64,000 bases of DNA, from positions 1 through 64,000 of the forward strand of contig NZ_LQIK01000034.1 in the NCBI RefSeq assembly GCF_001499855.1, given 5' to 3'. A program made the translations under genes and the position numbers. Below, piece after piece: positions 52,339-60,815 of this stretch. The notes under the pieces are model-generated. The model ran no database searches. It had not been told where the DNA came from and saw nothing but the letters and a program-made list of their open reading frames with translations. This DNA is from Mycobacterium sp. GA-0227b (GTDB lineage: Bacteria > Actinomycetota > Actinomycetes > Mycobacteriales > Mycobacteriaceae). Numbering within the stretch: the first letter of the stretch is position 1; each line of letters starts with the position of its first letter.

Positions 52339-53139
52339 GTGAGTGAGCCGGCGAAGGGCCCCGACGCGCTCATTGAGCAGCGCGGACACACTTTGATCCT
52401 GACGCTGAACCGGCCCGAGGCGCGCAACGCGCTTTCCACCGAGATGCTCTCGATCATGGTCGAGGCTTGGGACCGCGTCGACAACGATCCGGAGATCCGC
52501 ACGTGCATCCTCACCGGCGCCGGCGGCTACTTCTGCGCGGGTATGGACCTCAAGGCCGCGACGGCCAAGCCGCCCGGCGACTCGTTCAAGGACGGCAGCT
52601 ACGACCCGTCGCGAATCGACGGGCTGCTGAAGGGCCGTCGCCTCAAGAAGCCGCTGATCGCCGCGGTGGAGGGACCGGCGATCGCGGGGGGAACCGAGAT
52701 CCTGCAGGGCACCGACATCCGCGTCGCCGGCGAAAGTGCGAAGTTCGGCATCTCGGAGGCCAAGTGGAGCCTCTACCCGATGGGCGGTTCCGCGGTGCGC
52801 TTGGTGCGTCAGATCCCCTACACGATCGCGTGCGATCTGCTGCTGACTGGGCGTCACATCACCGCCGCCGAGGCGTTGGAGTACGGGTTGATCGGCTACG
52901 TGGTGCCCGACGGCACCGCGCTGGACAAGGCGCTGGAGATCGCCGAGGTGATCAACAACAACGGTCCGCTGGCCGTGCAGGCGATCCTCAAGACGATCCG
53001 CGAAACCGAGGGCATGCACGAGGAAGAGGCGTTCAAGCCCGATACCGCCAACGGCATCCCGGTGTTCTTGAGCGAGGACGCCAAGGAGGGCCCCCGGGCG
53101 TTCAAGGAGAAGAGGGCCCCGAACTTCAAGATGAAGTAG
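52339..53139 (+). CDS. echA19: Enoyl-CoA hydratase EchA19
   Basis: A 266-residue crotonase that hydrates the steroid side-chain enoyl-CoA. The oxyanion segments are GGYFCAGMDL and GPAIAGGTEILQGTDIRVAGESA, and the first-loop context fits hydratases. It begins with a GTG. The EchA19 class is required for cholesterol growth. It is monocistronic and convergent with cyp142, separated by a strong hairpin. Confidence 0.93.
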   Translation: MSEPAKGPDALIEQRGHTLILTLNRPEARNALSTEMLSIMVEAWDRVDNDPEIRTCILTGAGGYFCAGMDLKAATAKPPGDSFKDGSYDPSRIDGLLKGRRLKKPLIAAVEGPAIAGGTEILQGTDIRVAGESAKFGISEAKWSLYPMGGSAVRLVRQIPYTIACDLLLTGRHITAAEALEYGLIGYVVPDGTALDKALEIAEVINNNGPLAVQAILKTIRETEGMHEEEAFKPDTANGIPVFLSEDAKEGPRAFKEKRAPNFKMK

Positions 53140-53158
53140 GCCTTCTCGGCACCGCGTT

Positions 53159-53206
53159 TGTGAATCTCACGACGCAAATCGCCGCTTTAGCGTCGTGAGA
53201 TTCACA
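53159..53206. terminator. Perfect long hairpin between echA19 and cyp142
   Basis: TGTGAATCTCACGACGC (53159-53175) and GCGTCGTGAGATTCACA (53190-53206) are perfect 17-bp inverted arms with a 14-nt loop. It lies between convergent gene ends and must act as a bidirectional terminator or be a dispersed repeat. Confidence 0.7.
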
Positions 53207-53220
53207 CTCGAGGCGGGTTG

Positions 53221-54414
53221 CTAGGCGACCGGTTTCGTCGGCGTGAACACCACGGGCATCTGCTCCAGCCCGGACACGAAGTTGGCGGGGCGCAAAGGTA
53301 ATTCGTCGCCGGAAGCCAACCGAAGATCGGGCAGGCGCTGCAGCAGCTTGGTCTGCATAATGGACAGTTCGAGGCGGGCGAGTTGGTTTCCCAGGCAGAA
53401 ATGTGTGCCGAACCCGAACGCCAGGTGGTTGTTCGGATAGCGCTCGATGTCGAACCGTTCCGGATCCTCGAACACGGTCTCGTCGAAGTTCGCCGACTCG
53501 AACAGCAGGATCATTTTCTCGCCCTCCTTGAGGGCGGTTCCGTGAAATTCGGTGTCGGCGGTGACGGTTCGCGCCATGTTCTTGACCGGCGCAGTCCAGC
53601 GCAGCATCTCCTCGATCGCGTTGGGCAGCAGCGCCAGGTCGTTGATCAGCTTCTGATGCTGGTCCGGATGACGCAGCAGCTGCCGCGTCCCGCCGGAAAG
53701 GGTATGGCGGGTGGTCTCGTCGCCGCCGATCAACAGCAGCAGCACCTCGGTGACGATCTGGTGGTCCTCCAGCTTCGACCCCTCGACCTCCGCGTGCACC
53801 AGGACACTGACCAGGTCGTCGGTCGGCTCGGACTTGCGGGCCTCGATCATGCCCATCATGTACTGGCTGTAAGCCGCGAACGCGTCCATCGTGATCTGGA
53901 ACTTCTCGGGGTCCGCGGTGCTGCTGAGGAAGCTGACCAAATCATCGGACCACTTGAGGAACATCTCGCGTTCCTCGGGGCGCACACCGAGCATGTCGCC
54001 GATGACGGCCATCGGCAGCGGCGCGGCGATGTCCCAGACGAAGTCGCACTCGCCACGCTCACAGACGTTGTCGATCAGCGTGTCGCACAGCGAACTGATC
54101 GACCCCTCAAGGTCTTTCACGCGCTTGCGGGTGAACCCGGCGTTGACGAGCTTGCGCCGCAACAGATGCTGCGGATCGTCCATCTCGATCATCATTTCGA
54201 CGCCCGGCTGATCCGGCCGGATTCCGCCGGCGTTGGAGAACAGTTCGGGATTGCGCTCGGCTTCGATCACCGCGGCGTACGTCGCGGCGGCGGCCAACCC
54301 GTTGCGGTCGCGGAACACCGGTTCGTTCTCGCGCATCCACTTGTACACCGACCGCGAGTCGCCGGCGTAGAAGGCCCCGTCGGTCAGATCGACGTCCGGT
54401 CGAGTAAGCGTCAT
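53221..54414 (-). CDS. cyp142: Cytochrome P450 Cyp142, sterol 26/27-hydroxylase
   Basis: A 397-residue P450. The heme-thiolate motif FGFGTHFCLG has Cys340, the I-helix is GGDETTRHTLSGG, and the ExxR motif is present (EEMLRWTAPVKN in the K-helix region). Cyp142 oxidises the terminal carbon of the cholesterol side chain in parallel to Cyp125. The ATG at 54414 overlaps the preceding gene by 4 bp (ATGA), with AGGAGG upstream. Cyp125 is not in this window. Confidence 0.95.
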   Translation of the reverse strand: MTLTRPDVDLTDGAFYAGDSRSVYKWMRENEPVFRDRNGLAAAATYAAVIEAERNPELFSNAGGIRPDQPGVEMMIEMDDPQHLLRRKLVNAGFTRKRVKDLEGSISSLCDTLIDNVCERGECDFVWDIAAPLPMAVIGDMLGVRPEEREMFLKWSDDLVSFLSSTADPEKFQITMDAFAAYSQYMMGMIEARKSEPTDDLVSVLVHAEVEGSKLEDHQIVTEVLLLLIGGDETTRHTLSGGTRQLLRHPDQHQKLINDLALLPNAIEEMLRWTAPVKNMARTVTADTEFHGTALKEGEKMILLFESANFDETVFEDPERFDIERYPNNHLAFGFGTHFCLGNQLARLELSIMQTKLLQRLPDLRLASGDELPLRPANFVSGLEQMPVVFTPTKPVA

Positions 54415-55130
54415 GGATGAACCTCCTGCGCGTCTGCGAACGACATCTCCACGTTGCCAGCCGAACTGGAGACCATCGCGCGTTTCGGGAAGCCTAACGA
54501 GGCCAGATCCTTCGCATAGGGATGTTCGCCCAACCGGACCTGTGCGCCGCCCAACCGATAGCGCACATCGGACAGCTTCATCTCCCCGACCGTCTGCCGC
54601 ACCACTCCGTCGCGGTAGGAGTACGTGGGGTGCGCCTGCGGCTTGGACGTGAACGCCGCGGGCGCCTTCAGCCCCGGCTTGAAATCCATGCCGACCGCGA
54701 ACTGGCCGTCGATCGTCACGTCGAACCCGAACGTGTGGCCGTCGCGAATCGTGAAGTCGGACATGACCTTCGGATAGCCCCAGATTTTCGTGCCCGCCTC
54801 GAGCGTGAACGCCTGGTCGACGGGCAGGTGGTGGATGAAGGCGCCGGCGTCCTGCAACGCGCGCGGGCCAGAAGCCGTCGACCCCGGCGGGTTCACCATC
54901 ACGTTGGTGCCGTATTCGTAGTACTGGCCGAGATCGCCGTCGACGTAGTGCATCAGCATCAGCACGACGACCGCGCGTCCGGGCAGAAAGCGGCACACCT
55001 GCAGACCGCTGTAGTCGATCATCCGTTGGGCGGCGTCGGCGTCTACCGAGAACATCGCCATGTGTTGCTGCGCCTTGCGGATCTTCACCGGCATGGTCAG
55101 GACGGTGCCCGCGATGGTGTGCTGACTCAT
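54411..55130 (-). CDS. Acetoacetate decarboxylase-like protein, Rv3519-like
   Basis: A 239-residue protein with the acetoacetate decarboxylase fold. IWGYPKVM carries the Schiff-base Lys of the family. In M. tuberculosis it lies before cyp142, as here, with a 4-bp overlap. Its steroid role is not established; a decarboxylation of a beta-keto side-chain intermediate is a guess. A KstR operator ends 11 bp upstream. Confidence 0.85.
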   Translation of the reverse strand: MSQHTIAGTVLTMPVKIRKAQQHMAMFSVDADAAQRMIDYSGLQVCRFLPGRAVVVLMLMHYVDGDLGQYYEYGTNVMVNPPGSTASGPRALQDAGAFIHHLPVDQAFTLEAGTKIWGYPKVMSDFTIRDGHTFGFDVTIDGQFAVGMDFKPGLKAPAAFTSKPQAHPTYSYRDGVVRQTVGEMKLSDVRYRLGGAQVRLGEHPYAKDLASLGFPKRAMVSSSAGNVEMSFADAQEVHP

Positions 55131-55140
55131 CGCGTCAATC

Positions 55141-55154
55141 TAGAACGCGTTATA
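55141..55154. promoter_or_regulatory. KstR operator upstream of the Rv3519-like gene and cyp142
   Basis: TAGAACGCGTTATA matches TnnAACnnGTTnnA in full and lies 11 bp upstream of the acetoacetate decarboxylase-like gene, so it should control that gene and cyp142. Confidence 0.86.
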
Positions 55155-55173
55155 GACAACTAGCAAGAAGTGT

Positions 55174-56205
55174 CTACACAAGTCCGGCGAGGTCGCGGAT
55201 CTGCTCGGGCGACCGCGCGCCGACGACCATCATCGTCACCCCCGCGGCCTCCCACGCCTTGATCTGCTCCTGCACGTACGCGAGGTCGCCGACGATCGCC
55301 GAGTCGTCGACCAGTTCGTCGGGGATGATCTTTGCCGCCTCATCCTTGCGGTCGGCGCGAAACAGTTTGGTGACATCGTCGACCACCTCGGCGTACCCCA
55401 TCCGGCGGTAGACATCGGCGTGGAAATTGGTGTCCTCGGCGCCCATCCCGCCCATGTACAGCGCCAGATGCGGCTTCATCAGTTCCATGATCTCCGCGCG
55501 GTCGTCGGTGACGACCACCTGGGCCGTCGCACAGATTTCGAAGTCCTCGCGGCTGCGGCGCGCGCCCGGTCGGGCGAAGCCCTCGTCGAGCCACTCGTTG
55601 TACATGCTCGCGATGCGCGGAGAATAGAAGATCGGCAACCAGCCGTCACAGATCTCGGCGGCCAGCGCGACGTTCTTCGGGCCCTCGGCGCCCAACATGA
55701 CGGGGATGTCCGCGCGCAGCGGATGCGTGATCGGTTTGAGGTTCTTGCCCAGGCCCGTGGTGCCTTCGCCGGTCAACGGCAACGGATAATGCGGGCCGTC
55801 GCTGCGGACCGGCGCTTCCCGCGCCCAGACCTGACGCAGGATGTCGACGTACTCGCGGGTGCGGGCCAGCGGCTTGGGGAACTTCGCGCCGTACCAACCC
55901 TCCACGACCTGCGGCCCCGAAACACCGAGGCCGAGGATGTGGCGCCCGCCGGAGAGGTGGTCGAGCGTCAGCGCGGCCATCGCGCACGCGGTGGGGGTGC
56001 GCGCCGACAGTTGGATCACCGACGTGCCGAGCCGCATCCGCTTGGTCTCGCGTCCCCACCAGGCGAGCGGCGTGTATGCGTCCGACCCCCACGCCTCGGC
56101 GGTGAACACCGTGTCGAAACCCGCGTCCTCGGCCGCGGCGACCAGTTCGGCATGGTTTTCGGGCGGTTGGGCGCCCCAATAACCGAGTTGAAGACCTAGC
56201 TTCAT
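55174..56205 (-). CDS. LLM-class F420-dependent oxidoreductase, Rv3520c-like
   Basis: A 343-residue luciferase-like TIM barrel. The start MKLGLQLGYWGAQPPENHAELV and the F420-type TVFTAEAWGSDAYTPL suggest cofactor F420. It lies in the sterol cluster between the cyp142 and ltp4 units and is KstR-controlled by the site at 56241. The substrate is unknown; an F420-dependent hydride transfer to a steroid ring is plausible. GGAGG precedes the ATG at 56205. Confidence 0.88.
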   Translation of the reverse strand: MKLGLQLGYWGAQPPENHAELVAAAEDAGFDTVFTAEAWGSDAYTPLAWWGRETKRMRLGTSVIQLSARTPTACAMAALTLDHLSGGRHILGLGVSGPQVVEGWYGAKFPKPLARTREYVDILRQVWAREAPVRSDGPHYPLPLTGEGTTGLGKNLKPITHPLRADIPVMLGAEGPKNVALAAEICDGWLPIFYSPRIASMYNEWLDEGFARPGARRSREDFEICATAQVVVTDDRAEIMELMKPHLALYMGGMGAEDTNFHADVYRRMGYAEVVDDVTKLFRADRKDEAAKIIPDELVDDSAIVGDLAYVQEQIKAWEAAGVTMMVVGARSPEQIRDLAGLV

Positions 56206-56240
56206 TAGTTCGCCTCCGGACCCGTCCTTGAAACCATTGT

Positions 56241-56254
56241 TAGAACCTGTTCTA
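56241..56254. promoter_or_regulatory. KstR operator between the LLM gene and DUF35-ltp4-ltp3
   Basis: TAGAACCTGTTCTA matches TnnAACnnGTTnnA in full. It is in a 58-bp divergent gap, 36 bp from the LLM start and 10 bp from the GTG of the DUF35 gene, and must serve both. Confidence 0.88.
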
Positions 56255-56263
56255 CTCGATGCC

Positions 56264-57268
56264 GTGACCACCAGCCAAAGCAGCCCGGTGCAGATCGATC
56301 CCCATCAGCGGCCACTTTCGGCTCCGCTGAGGCTCTCATTCGACTACACCCGTTCAGTAGGGCCACTCCTGTCCCAATTCTTCACCGCCCTGCGCGAGCG
56401 ACGCATCCTCGGCGTGCGCGGTTCGGACGGCCGGGTGCTCGTACCACCCGCAGAGTTCGACCCCGTCACCTACGAGAGATTGACCGAGATCGTACCGGTG
56501 GCCGGTGTCGGGACCGTGGTGTCGTGGACCTGGCAGGCGACGCCGCTCGAGGGCCAGCCGCTGGAGCGGCCGTTCGCGTGGGCGCTGATCAAGCTCGACG
56601 GCGCGGACACCCCGCTGCTGCACGCGGTGGACGCGGGTTCGTCGGACGCGATCAGCACCGGAACCCGGGTGCACGCGCACTGGATCGACGAGCCCGTCGG
56701 CGCCATCACCGACATCGCGTACTTCTCACTCGGTGACGAAGCCGAGCCGGAAGGTCAGGCCGACGAGCGCGACCCGATCACGGTGCAGGTGACGCCGAGC
56801 AGCATCGAGATCCAGCACACCGCGTCGTTTCCGGAGACCACGTTCCTCAAGGCGCTCGAAGAGGGCAAGCTGCTCGGCGCCCGCACGAAGAACGGTCGCG
56901 ACGGCAAGCCCGGCAAGGTCTACTTCCCGCCGAAAGAGGCCGATCCGGCCACGGGCCTGGAACTCGACGAGTTCGTCGAACTGCCGGACAAGGGGACGGT
57001 GACGACGTTCGCGGTGATCAACATCCCGTTCGCCGGCCAGCGCATCAAGCCGCCCTACGTCGCGGCCTACGTCCTGCTCGACGGCGCCGACATTCCGTTC
57101 CTGCATCTGGTGACCGAGATCGACGCGGCCGACGTCCGGATGGGCATGCGCGTGGAGGCGGTGTGGAAGCCCCGCGAGGAGTGGGGCCTCGGCATCGACA
57201 ACATCGACCACTTCCGGCCGACGGGTGAGCCCGACGCCGAATACGACTCCTACAAGCACCACCTGTAA
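56264..57268 (+). CDS. Two-domain DUF35/OB-fold protein (Rv3521-like), probable aldolase partner
   Basis: A 334-residue protein with two OB-fold DUF35-type units: VLVPPAEFDPVTYE / GTVVSWTW (about residues 50-90) and KVYFPPKEADPATG / GTVTTFAVINIPF (about 220-260). DUF35 proteins join thiolase-like Ltp enzymes and supply CoA or aldolase function, as in ChsH2-Ltp2. It directly precedes ltp4 and ltp3. The zinc-finger Cys usual in single DUF35 proteins is absent. Confidence 0.88.
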   Translation: MTTSQSSPVQIDPHQRPLSAPLRLSFDYTRSVGPLLSQFFTALRERRILGVRGSDGRVLVPPAEFDPVTYERLTEIVPVAGVGTVVSWTWQATPLEGQPLERPFAWALIKLDGADTPLLHAVDAGSSDAISTGTRVHAHWIDEPVGAITDIAYFSLGDEAEPEGQADERDPITVQVTPSSIEIQHTASFPETTFLKALEEGKLLGARTKNGRDGKPGKVYFPPKEADPATGLELDEFVELPDKGTVTTFAVINIPFAGQRIKPPYVAAYVLLDGADIPFLHLVTEIDAADVRMGMRVEAVWKPREEWGLGIDNIDHFRPTGEPDAEYDSYKHHL

Positions 57269-57278
57269 AGGCGCTGAA

Positions 57279-58334
57279 ATGACTGAGATCGCTGTCGTCG
57301 GATTCGCGCATGCACCGCACGTGCGCCGCACCGACGGGACCACCAACGGCGTCGAGATGCTGATGCCGTGCTTCCACCAGCTCTACGACGAGCTCGGCCT
57401 GCAGCAGACCGACATCGGCTTCTGGTGCTCGGGCTCCTCGGATTACCTTGCCGGCCGGGCGTTCTCGTTCATCTCGGCGATCGACTCGATCGGCGCGGTG
57501 CCACCGATCAACGAGTCTCACGTCGAGATGGACGCGGCATGGGCACTGTACGAGGCCTACATCAAGCTGCTGACCGGCGAGGTGGACACCGCGCTGGTGT
57601 ACGGCTTCGGCAAGTCCAGCGCCGGCACGCTGCGCCGGGTGCTCGCGCTGCAGACCGACCCGTATACCGTCGCGCCGCTGTGGCCGGACACGGTGTCGAT
57701 GGCCGGCCTGCAGGCCCGATTCGGTCTCGACGCGGGCAAGTGGACCGCCGAGCAGATGGCCCAGGTCGCACTGGACTCCATGGCGGCCGCCGGACGCACT
57801 GACAGCGAGAAACCGGCCAAGTCCATCGACGAGCTTCTGTCCAGGCCGTACTTCGCCGATCCGCTGCGCCGCCACGACATCGCACCGATCACCGACGGCG
57901 CGTCGGCCATCGTGCTCGCCGCCGGCGACCGGGCCCGTGAGTTGCGCGAAAACCCGGCCTGGATCACCGGATTCGAGCACCGCATCGAAACCCCCGTGCT
58001 CGGCGCCCGCGACCTGACCACCTCGCCGTCGACGACAGCTTCGGCCGACGCGGCCACCAACGGCGACGCCGGTTCGATCGAGGTGGCCGAGATCTACGCC
58101 CCGTTCAGCCATCAGCACCTGATCCTCAAAGAGGCGATCGGCCTGGGCGACACGACGAAGATCAACCCGTCGGGCGGCGCGCTGGCGGCCAATCCGATGT
58201 TCTCGGCGGGGCTGGAGCGCATCGGCTTCGCCGCCCAGCACATCTTCAACGGCTCCGCGCAGCGGGTGCTGGCCCACGCCACGAGCGGGCCTGCGCTGCA
58301 ACAGAATCTCGTCGCCGTCCTGGAAGGGAAGTAA
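57279..58334 (+). CDS. ltp4: Thiolase-like lipid-transfer protein Ltp4 (aldolase family)
   Basis: A 351-residue thiolase-fold protein with NPSGGALAANPMFSAGL typical of SCP-x/Ltp lyases. The usual active-site Cys of degradative thiolases is not in the expected position, as in other aldolase-type Ltp proteins. In rhodococci Ltp3 and Ltp4 are needed to cleave C24-branched sterol side chains. The ATG at 57279 follows the DUF35 gene by 10 bp. Confidence 0.92.
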   Translation: MTEIAVVGFAHAPHVRRTDGTTNGVEMLMPCFHQLYDELGLQQTDIGFWCSGSSDYLAGRAFSFISAIDSIGAVPPINESHVEMDAAWALYEAYIKLLTGEVDTALVYGFGKSSAGTLRRVLALQTDPYTVAPLWPDTVSMAGLQARFGLDAGKWTAEQMAQVALDSMAAAGRTDSEKPAKSIDELLSRPYFADPLRRHDIAPITDGASAIVLAAGDRARELRENPAWITGFEHRIETPVLGARDLTTSPSTTASADAATNGDAGSIEVAEIYAPFSHQHLILKEAIGLGDTTKINPSGGALAANPMFSAGLERIGFAAQHIFNGSAQRVLAHATSGPALQQNLVAVLEGK

Positions 58335-58338
58335 CGAA

Positions 58339-59520
58339 ATGGCGGGCCAACTCGCAGCGGTGCTGGGCACCGGGCAAACGAAGTACGTCGCCAAGCGCCA
58401 GGACGTGTCGATGAACGGCCTCGTGCGTGAGGCCATCGACAAGGCGCTGGCCGATTCGGGTTCGACGATGGACGACATCGACGCCGTAGTGGTCGGCAAG
58501 GCGCCCGACTTCTTCGAGGGCGTGATGATGCCCGAGTTGTTCATGGTCGACGCCGTCGGCGCGACCAACAAGCCACTGATCCGCGTGCATACCGCCGGTT
58601 CGGTGGGCGGGTCGACCGGCGTCGTCGCCGCGTCGCTGGTGCAGTCGGGCAAGTACCGCCGGGTGCTGGCCATGGCGTGGGAGAAGCAGTCGGAGTCGAA
58701 CGCCATGTGGGCGTTGAGCATTCCGGTGCCGTTCACCAAGCCGGTCGGCGCGGGCGCGGGCGGCTACTTCGCCCCCCACGTGCGCGCCTACATCCGTCGC
58801 TCGGGCGCGCCGAACCACATCGGCGCGATGGTCGCGGTCAAGGACCGGCTCAACGGCGCCAAGAACCCGTTGGCGCACCTGCACCAGCCCGACATCACGC
58901 TGGAGAAGGTGATGGCCTCGCAGATGCTGTGGGACCCCATCCGGTTCGACGAGACCTGCCCGTCGTCCGACGGTGCGTGCGCGGTCGTGATCGGCAACGA
59001 AGAAACCGCGGATCGCCAGGTGGCCGAAGGCAATCCGGTGGCGTGGATCCACGCCACCGCGCTGCGCACCGAACCGCTGGCCTACTCCGGGCGTGACCAG
59101 GTCAACCCGCAGGCCGGCCGCGACGCGGCCAAGGCGCTGTGGAAGGCGGCCGGCATCACCAGCCCGATCGACGAGATCGACGCCGCCGAGATCTACGTAC
59201 CGTTCTCGTGGTTCGAGCCGATGTGGTTGGAGAACCTCGGCTTCGCGCCGGAGGGCGAAGGCTGGAAGCTCACCGAAGCCGGTGAGACGGCGATCGGCGG
59301 CAGACTGCCGGTCAACCCGTCGGGCGGGGTCCTGTCATCCAATCCCATTGGCGCATCGGGCATGATCCGCTTCGCCGAGGCCGCAAGGCAGGTCCAAGGC
59401 AAGGCGGGCGACCATCAGGTGCCCGATGCCCGTAAGGCGCTCGGCCATGCCTACGGCGGCGGCTCGCAGTACTACTCGATGTGGGTCGTCGGTTCCGACA
59501 AGCCGGCAGCCCAGTCGTGA
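58339..59520 (+). CDS. ltp3: Thiolase-like lipid-transfer protein Ltp3 (aldolase family)
   Basis: A 393-residue thiolase-fold protein with HTAGSVGGSTGVVAA and NPSGGVLSSNPIGASG. It starts 4 bp after the ltp4 stop and is the probable heteromeric partner of Ltp4 and of the DUF35 protein. Its stop overlaps the GTG of the next gene by 4 bp (GTGA). Role as for Ltp4: removal of branched side-chain fragments of plant sterols. Confidence 0.93.
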   Translation: MAGQLAAVLGTGQTKYVAKRQDVSMNGLVREAIDKALADSGSTMDDIDAVVVGKAPDFFEGVMMPELFMVDAVGATNKPLIRVHTAGSVGGSTGVVAASLVQSGKYRRVLAMAWEKQSESNAMWALSIPVPFTKPVGAGAGGYFAPHVRAYIRRSGAPNHIGAMVAVKDRLNGAKNPLAHLHQPDITLEKVMASQMLWDPIRFDETCPSSDGACAVVIGNEETADRQVAEGNPVAWIHATALRTEPLAYSGRDQVNPQAGRDAAKALWKAAGITSPIDEIDAAEIYVPFSWFEPMWLENLGFAPEGEGWKLTEAGETAIGGRLPVNPSGGVLSSNPIGASGMIRFAEAARQVQGKAGDHQVPDARKALGHAYGGGSQYYSMWVVGSDKPAAQS

Positions 59521-60395
59521 AATACACCTGCAGCGTCGCGATGGGCCCAGTCGAGGAGCTCATCGAGATTGCCAAGACGGCAGAGGAAGTCGGGTTCGAC
59601 GCGATCGCACTGCCCGACTCGCTGTTCTACATGGAGAAGCAGTCGACCGACTATCCGTACACGCCGGACGGCTCGCGGATGTGGAACGCGGAGACCCCCT
59701 GGGTCGACCCGCTGATCGCCGCGGCCGCGATGGGTGCGGTGACGTCGACGCTGCGGTTCTACACCAACGTGCTCAAGCTCGGCTCACGCAACCCCCTGCT
59801 GCTGGCACGCCAGGTCGGCTCGGTGGCGAACCTGACGAACAACCGGTTCGGCTTCGGCGTCGGAATCGGCTGGGCACCCGAGGAGTTCGAGTGGTGCGGC
59901 CAGCCGTACGCCAAGCGCGGTAAACGCGTCGACGAGATGATCGAGGTGATCAAGCTCGTCCTGGCCGGTGGCATGGTGGAGTTCCACGGCGAGTTCTACG
60001 ACTTCGACAAGCTGCAGATGAGCCCCGCGCCCAGCAAGCCGGTGCCGTTCTACGTCGGCGGTCACACCGAGGTGGCGCTCAAACGCGCGGCGCGGGTCAG
60101 CGACGGTTGGACCAGCGCGATGATGACCGGCGACCAGTTGGCCGAGACCATCACCAAGCTCAAGGCGCTGCTCGCCGAATACGGTCGTGCCGAGGCGCCG
60201 TTCGAGTATCAGGCGGTGTGCATCGACAAGTTCGGCGTCGACGGGCACCGCGAACTCGCCGAGGCCGGCGTCACCGACAACATCGTGATCCCGTGGGTCT
60301 TCGAGGGTCTGGGCTTCGACGCGCCGCTGGAGAAGAAGAAGGACGCGATGAAGCGCTTCGCCGACACCTACATACACTCGGGCTGGCAGGACTGA
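59517..60395 (+). CDS. LLM-class F420-dependent oxidoreductase
   Basis: A 292-residue luciferase-like protein (MGPVEELIEIAKTAEEVGFDAIALPDS, GVGIGWAPEEFEW). The GTG at 59517 is translationally coupled to ltp3. It is the second LLM protein in the sterol cluster and is not a close copy of the one at 55174. Function in sterol catabolism is inferred from position alone. Confidence 0.87.
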   Translation: MKYTCSVAMGPVEELIEIAKTAEEVGFDAIALPDSLFYMEKQSTDYPYTPDGSRMWNAETPWVDPLIAAAAMGAVTSTLRFYTNVLKLGSRNPLLLARQVGSVANLTNNRFGFGVGIGWAPEEFEWCGQPYAKRGKRVDEMIEVIKLVLAGGMVEFHGEFYDFDKLQMSPAPSKPVPFYVGGHTEVALKRAARVSDGWTSAMMTGDQLAETITKLKALLAEYGRAEAPFEYQAVCIDKFGVDGHRELAEAGVTDNIVIPWVFEGLGFDAPLEKKKDAMKRFADTYIHSGWQD

Positions 60396-60398
60396 CCG

Positions 60399-60815
60399 AT
60401 GACCGTCACCGATCCGGACGCGCCGGTCCACCTGGCGGGCAAGCGCTCACGCGAGGCCGCGATCGCGCACGACAAGCAGGCATGGCTGGACAACTTCGCC
60501 GACGACGCCGTCGTGGAGGATCCCATCGGCCCCTCGCACTTCGATCCGGAGGGCAAGGGCCATCGCGGTAAGGAAGCCATTGCCGCGTTCTACGACAAGG
60601 CGATCGCACCGAGTGAACTGACGTTCAACTTCGAGCAGACGTATCAGTGCGGCAACGAGGAAGCCAACGTCGGCAACATCGTGATCCGGTCCGCCGGATA
60701 CGAGGTGACGGCCGAGGGCGTGTTCACCTACCGAGTCGACGATGCCGGAAGGATCGTCGCGCTGCGCGCGTACTGGGAACTCGACCGAGCGACCGCCAGC
60801 GCTCGAAAGATCTAG
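60399..60815 (+). CDS. NTF2-like protein resembling steroid delta-isomerase (KSI/SnoaL)
   Basis: A 138-residue NTF2-like fold. VVEDPIG places an Asp (Asp41) where ketosteroid isomerase has its catalytic base, and the terminal RIVALRAYW fits the KSI C-terminal strand. It follows the LLM gene by 3 bp, so it is the last gene of the ltp operon. The equivalents of the KSI oxyanion residues (Tyr and second Asp) are not certain. Its stop shares CTAG with the convergent MOSC gene. Confidence 0.78.
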   Translation: MTVTDPDAPVHLAGKRSREAAIAHDKQAWLDNFADDAVVEDPIGPSHFDPEGKGHRGKEAIAAFYDKAIAPSELTFNFEQTYQCGNEEANVGNIVIRSAGYEVTAEGVFTYRVDDAGRIVALRAYWELDRATASARKI

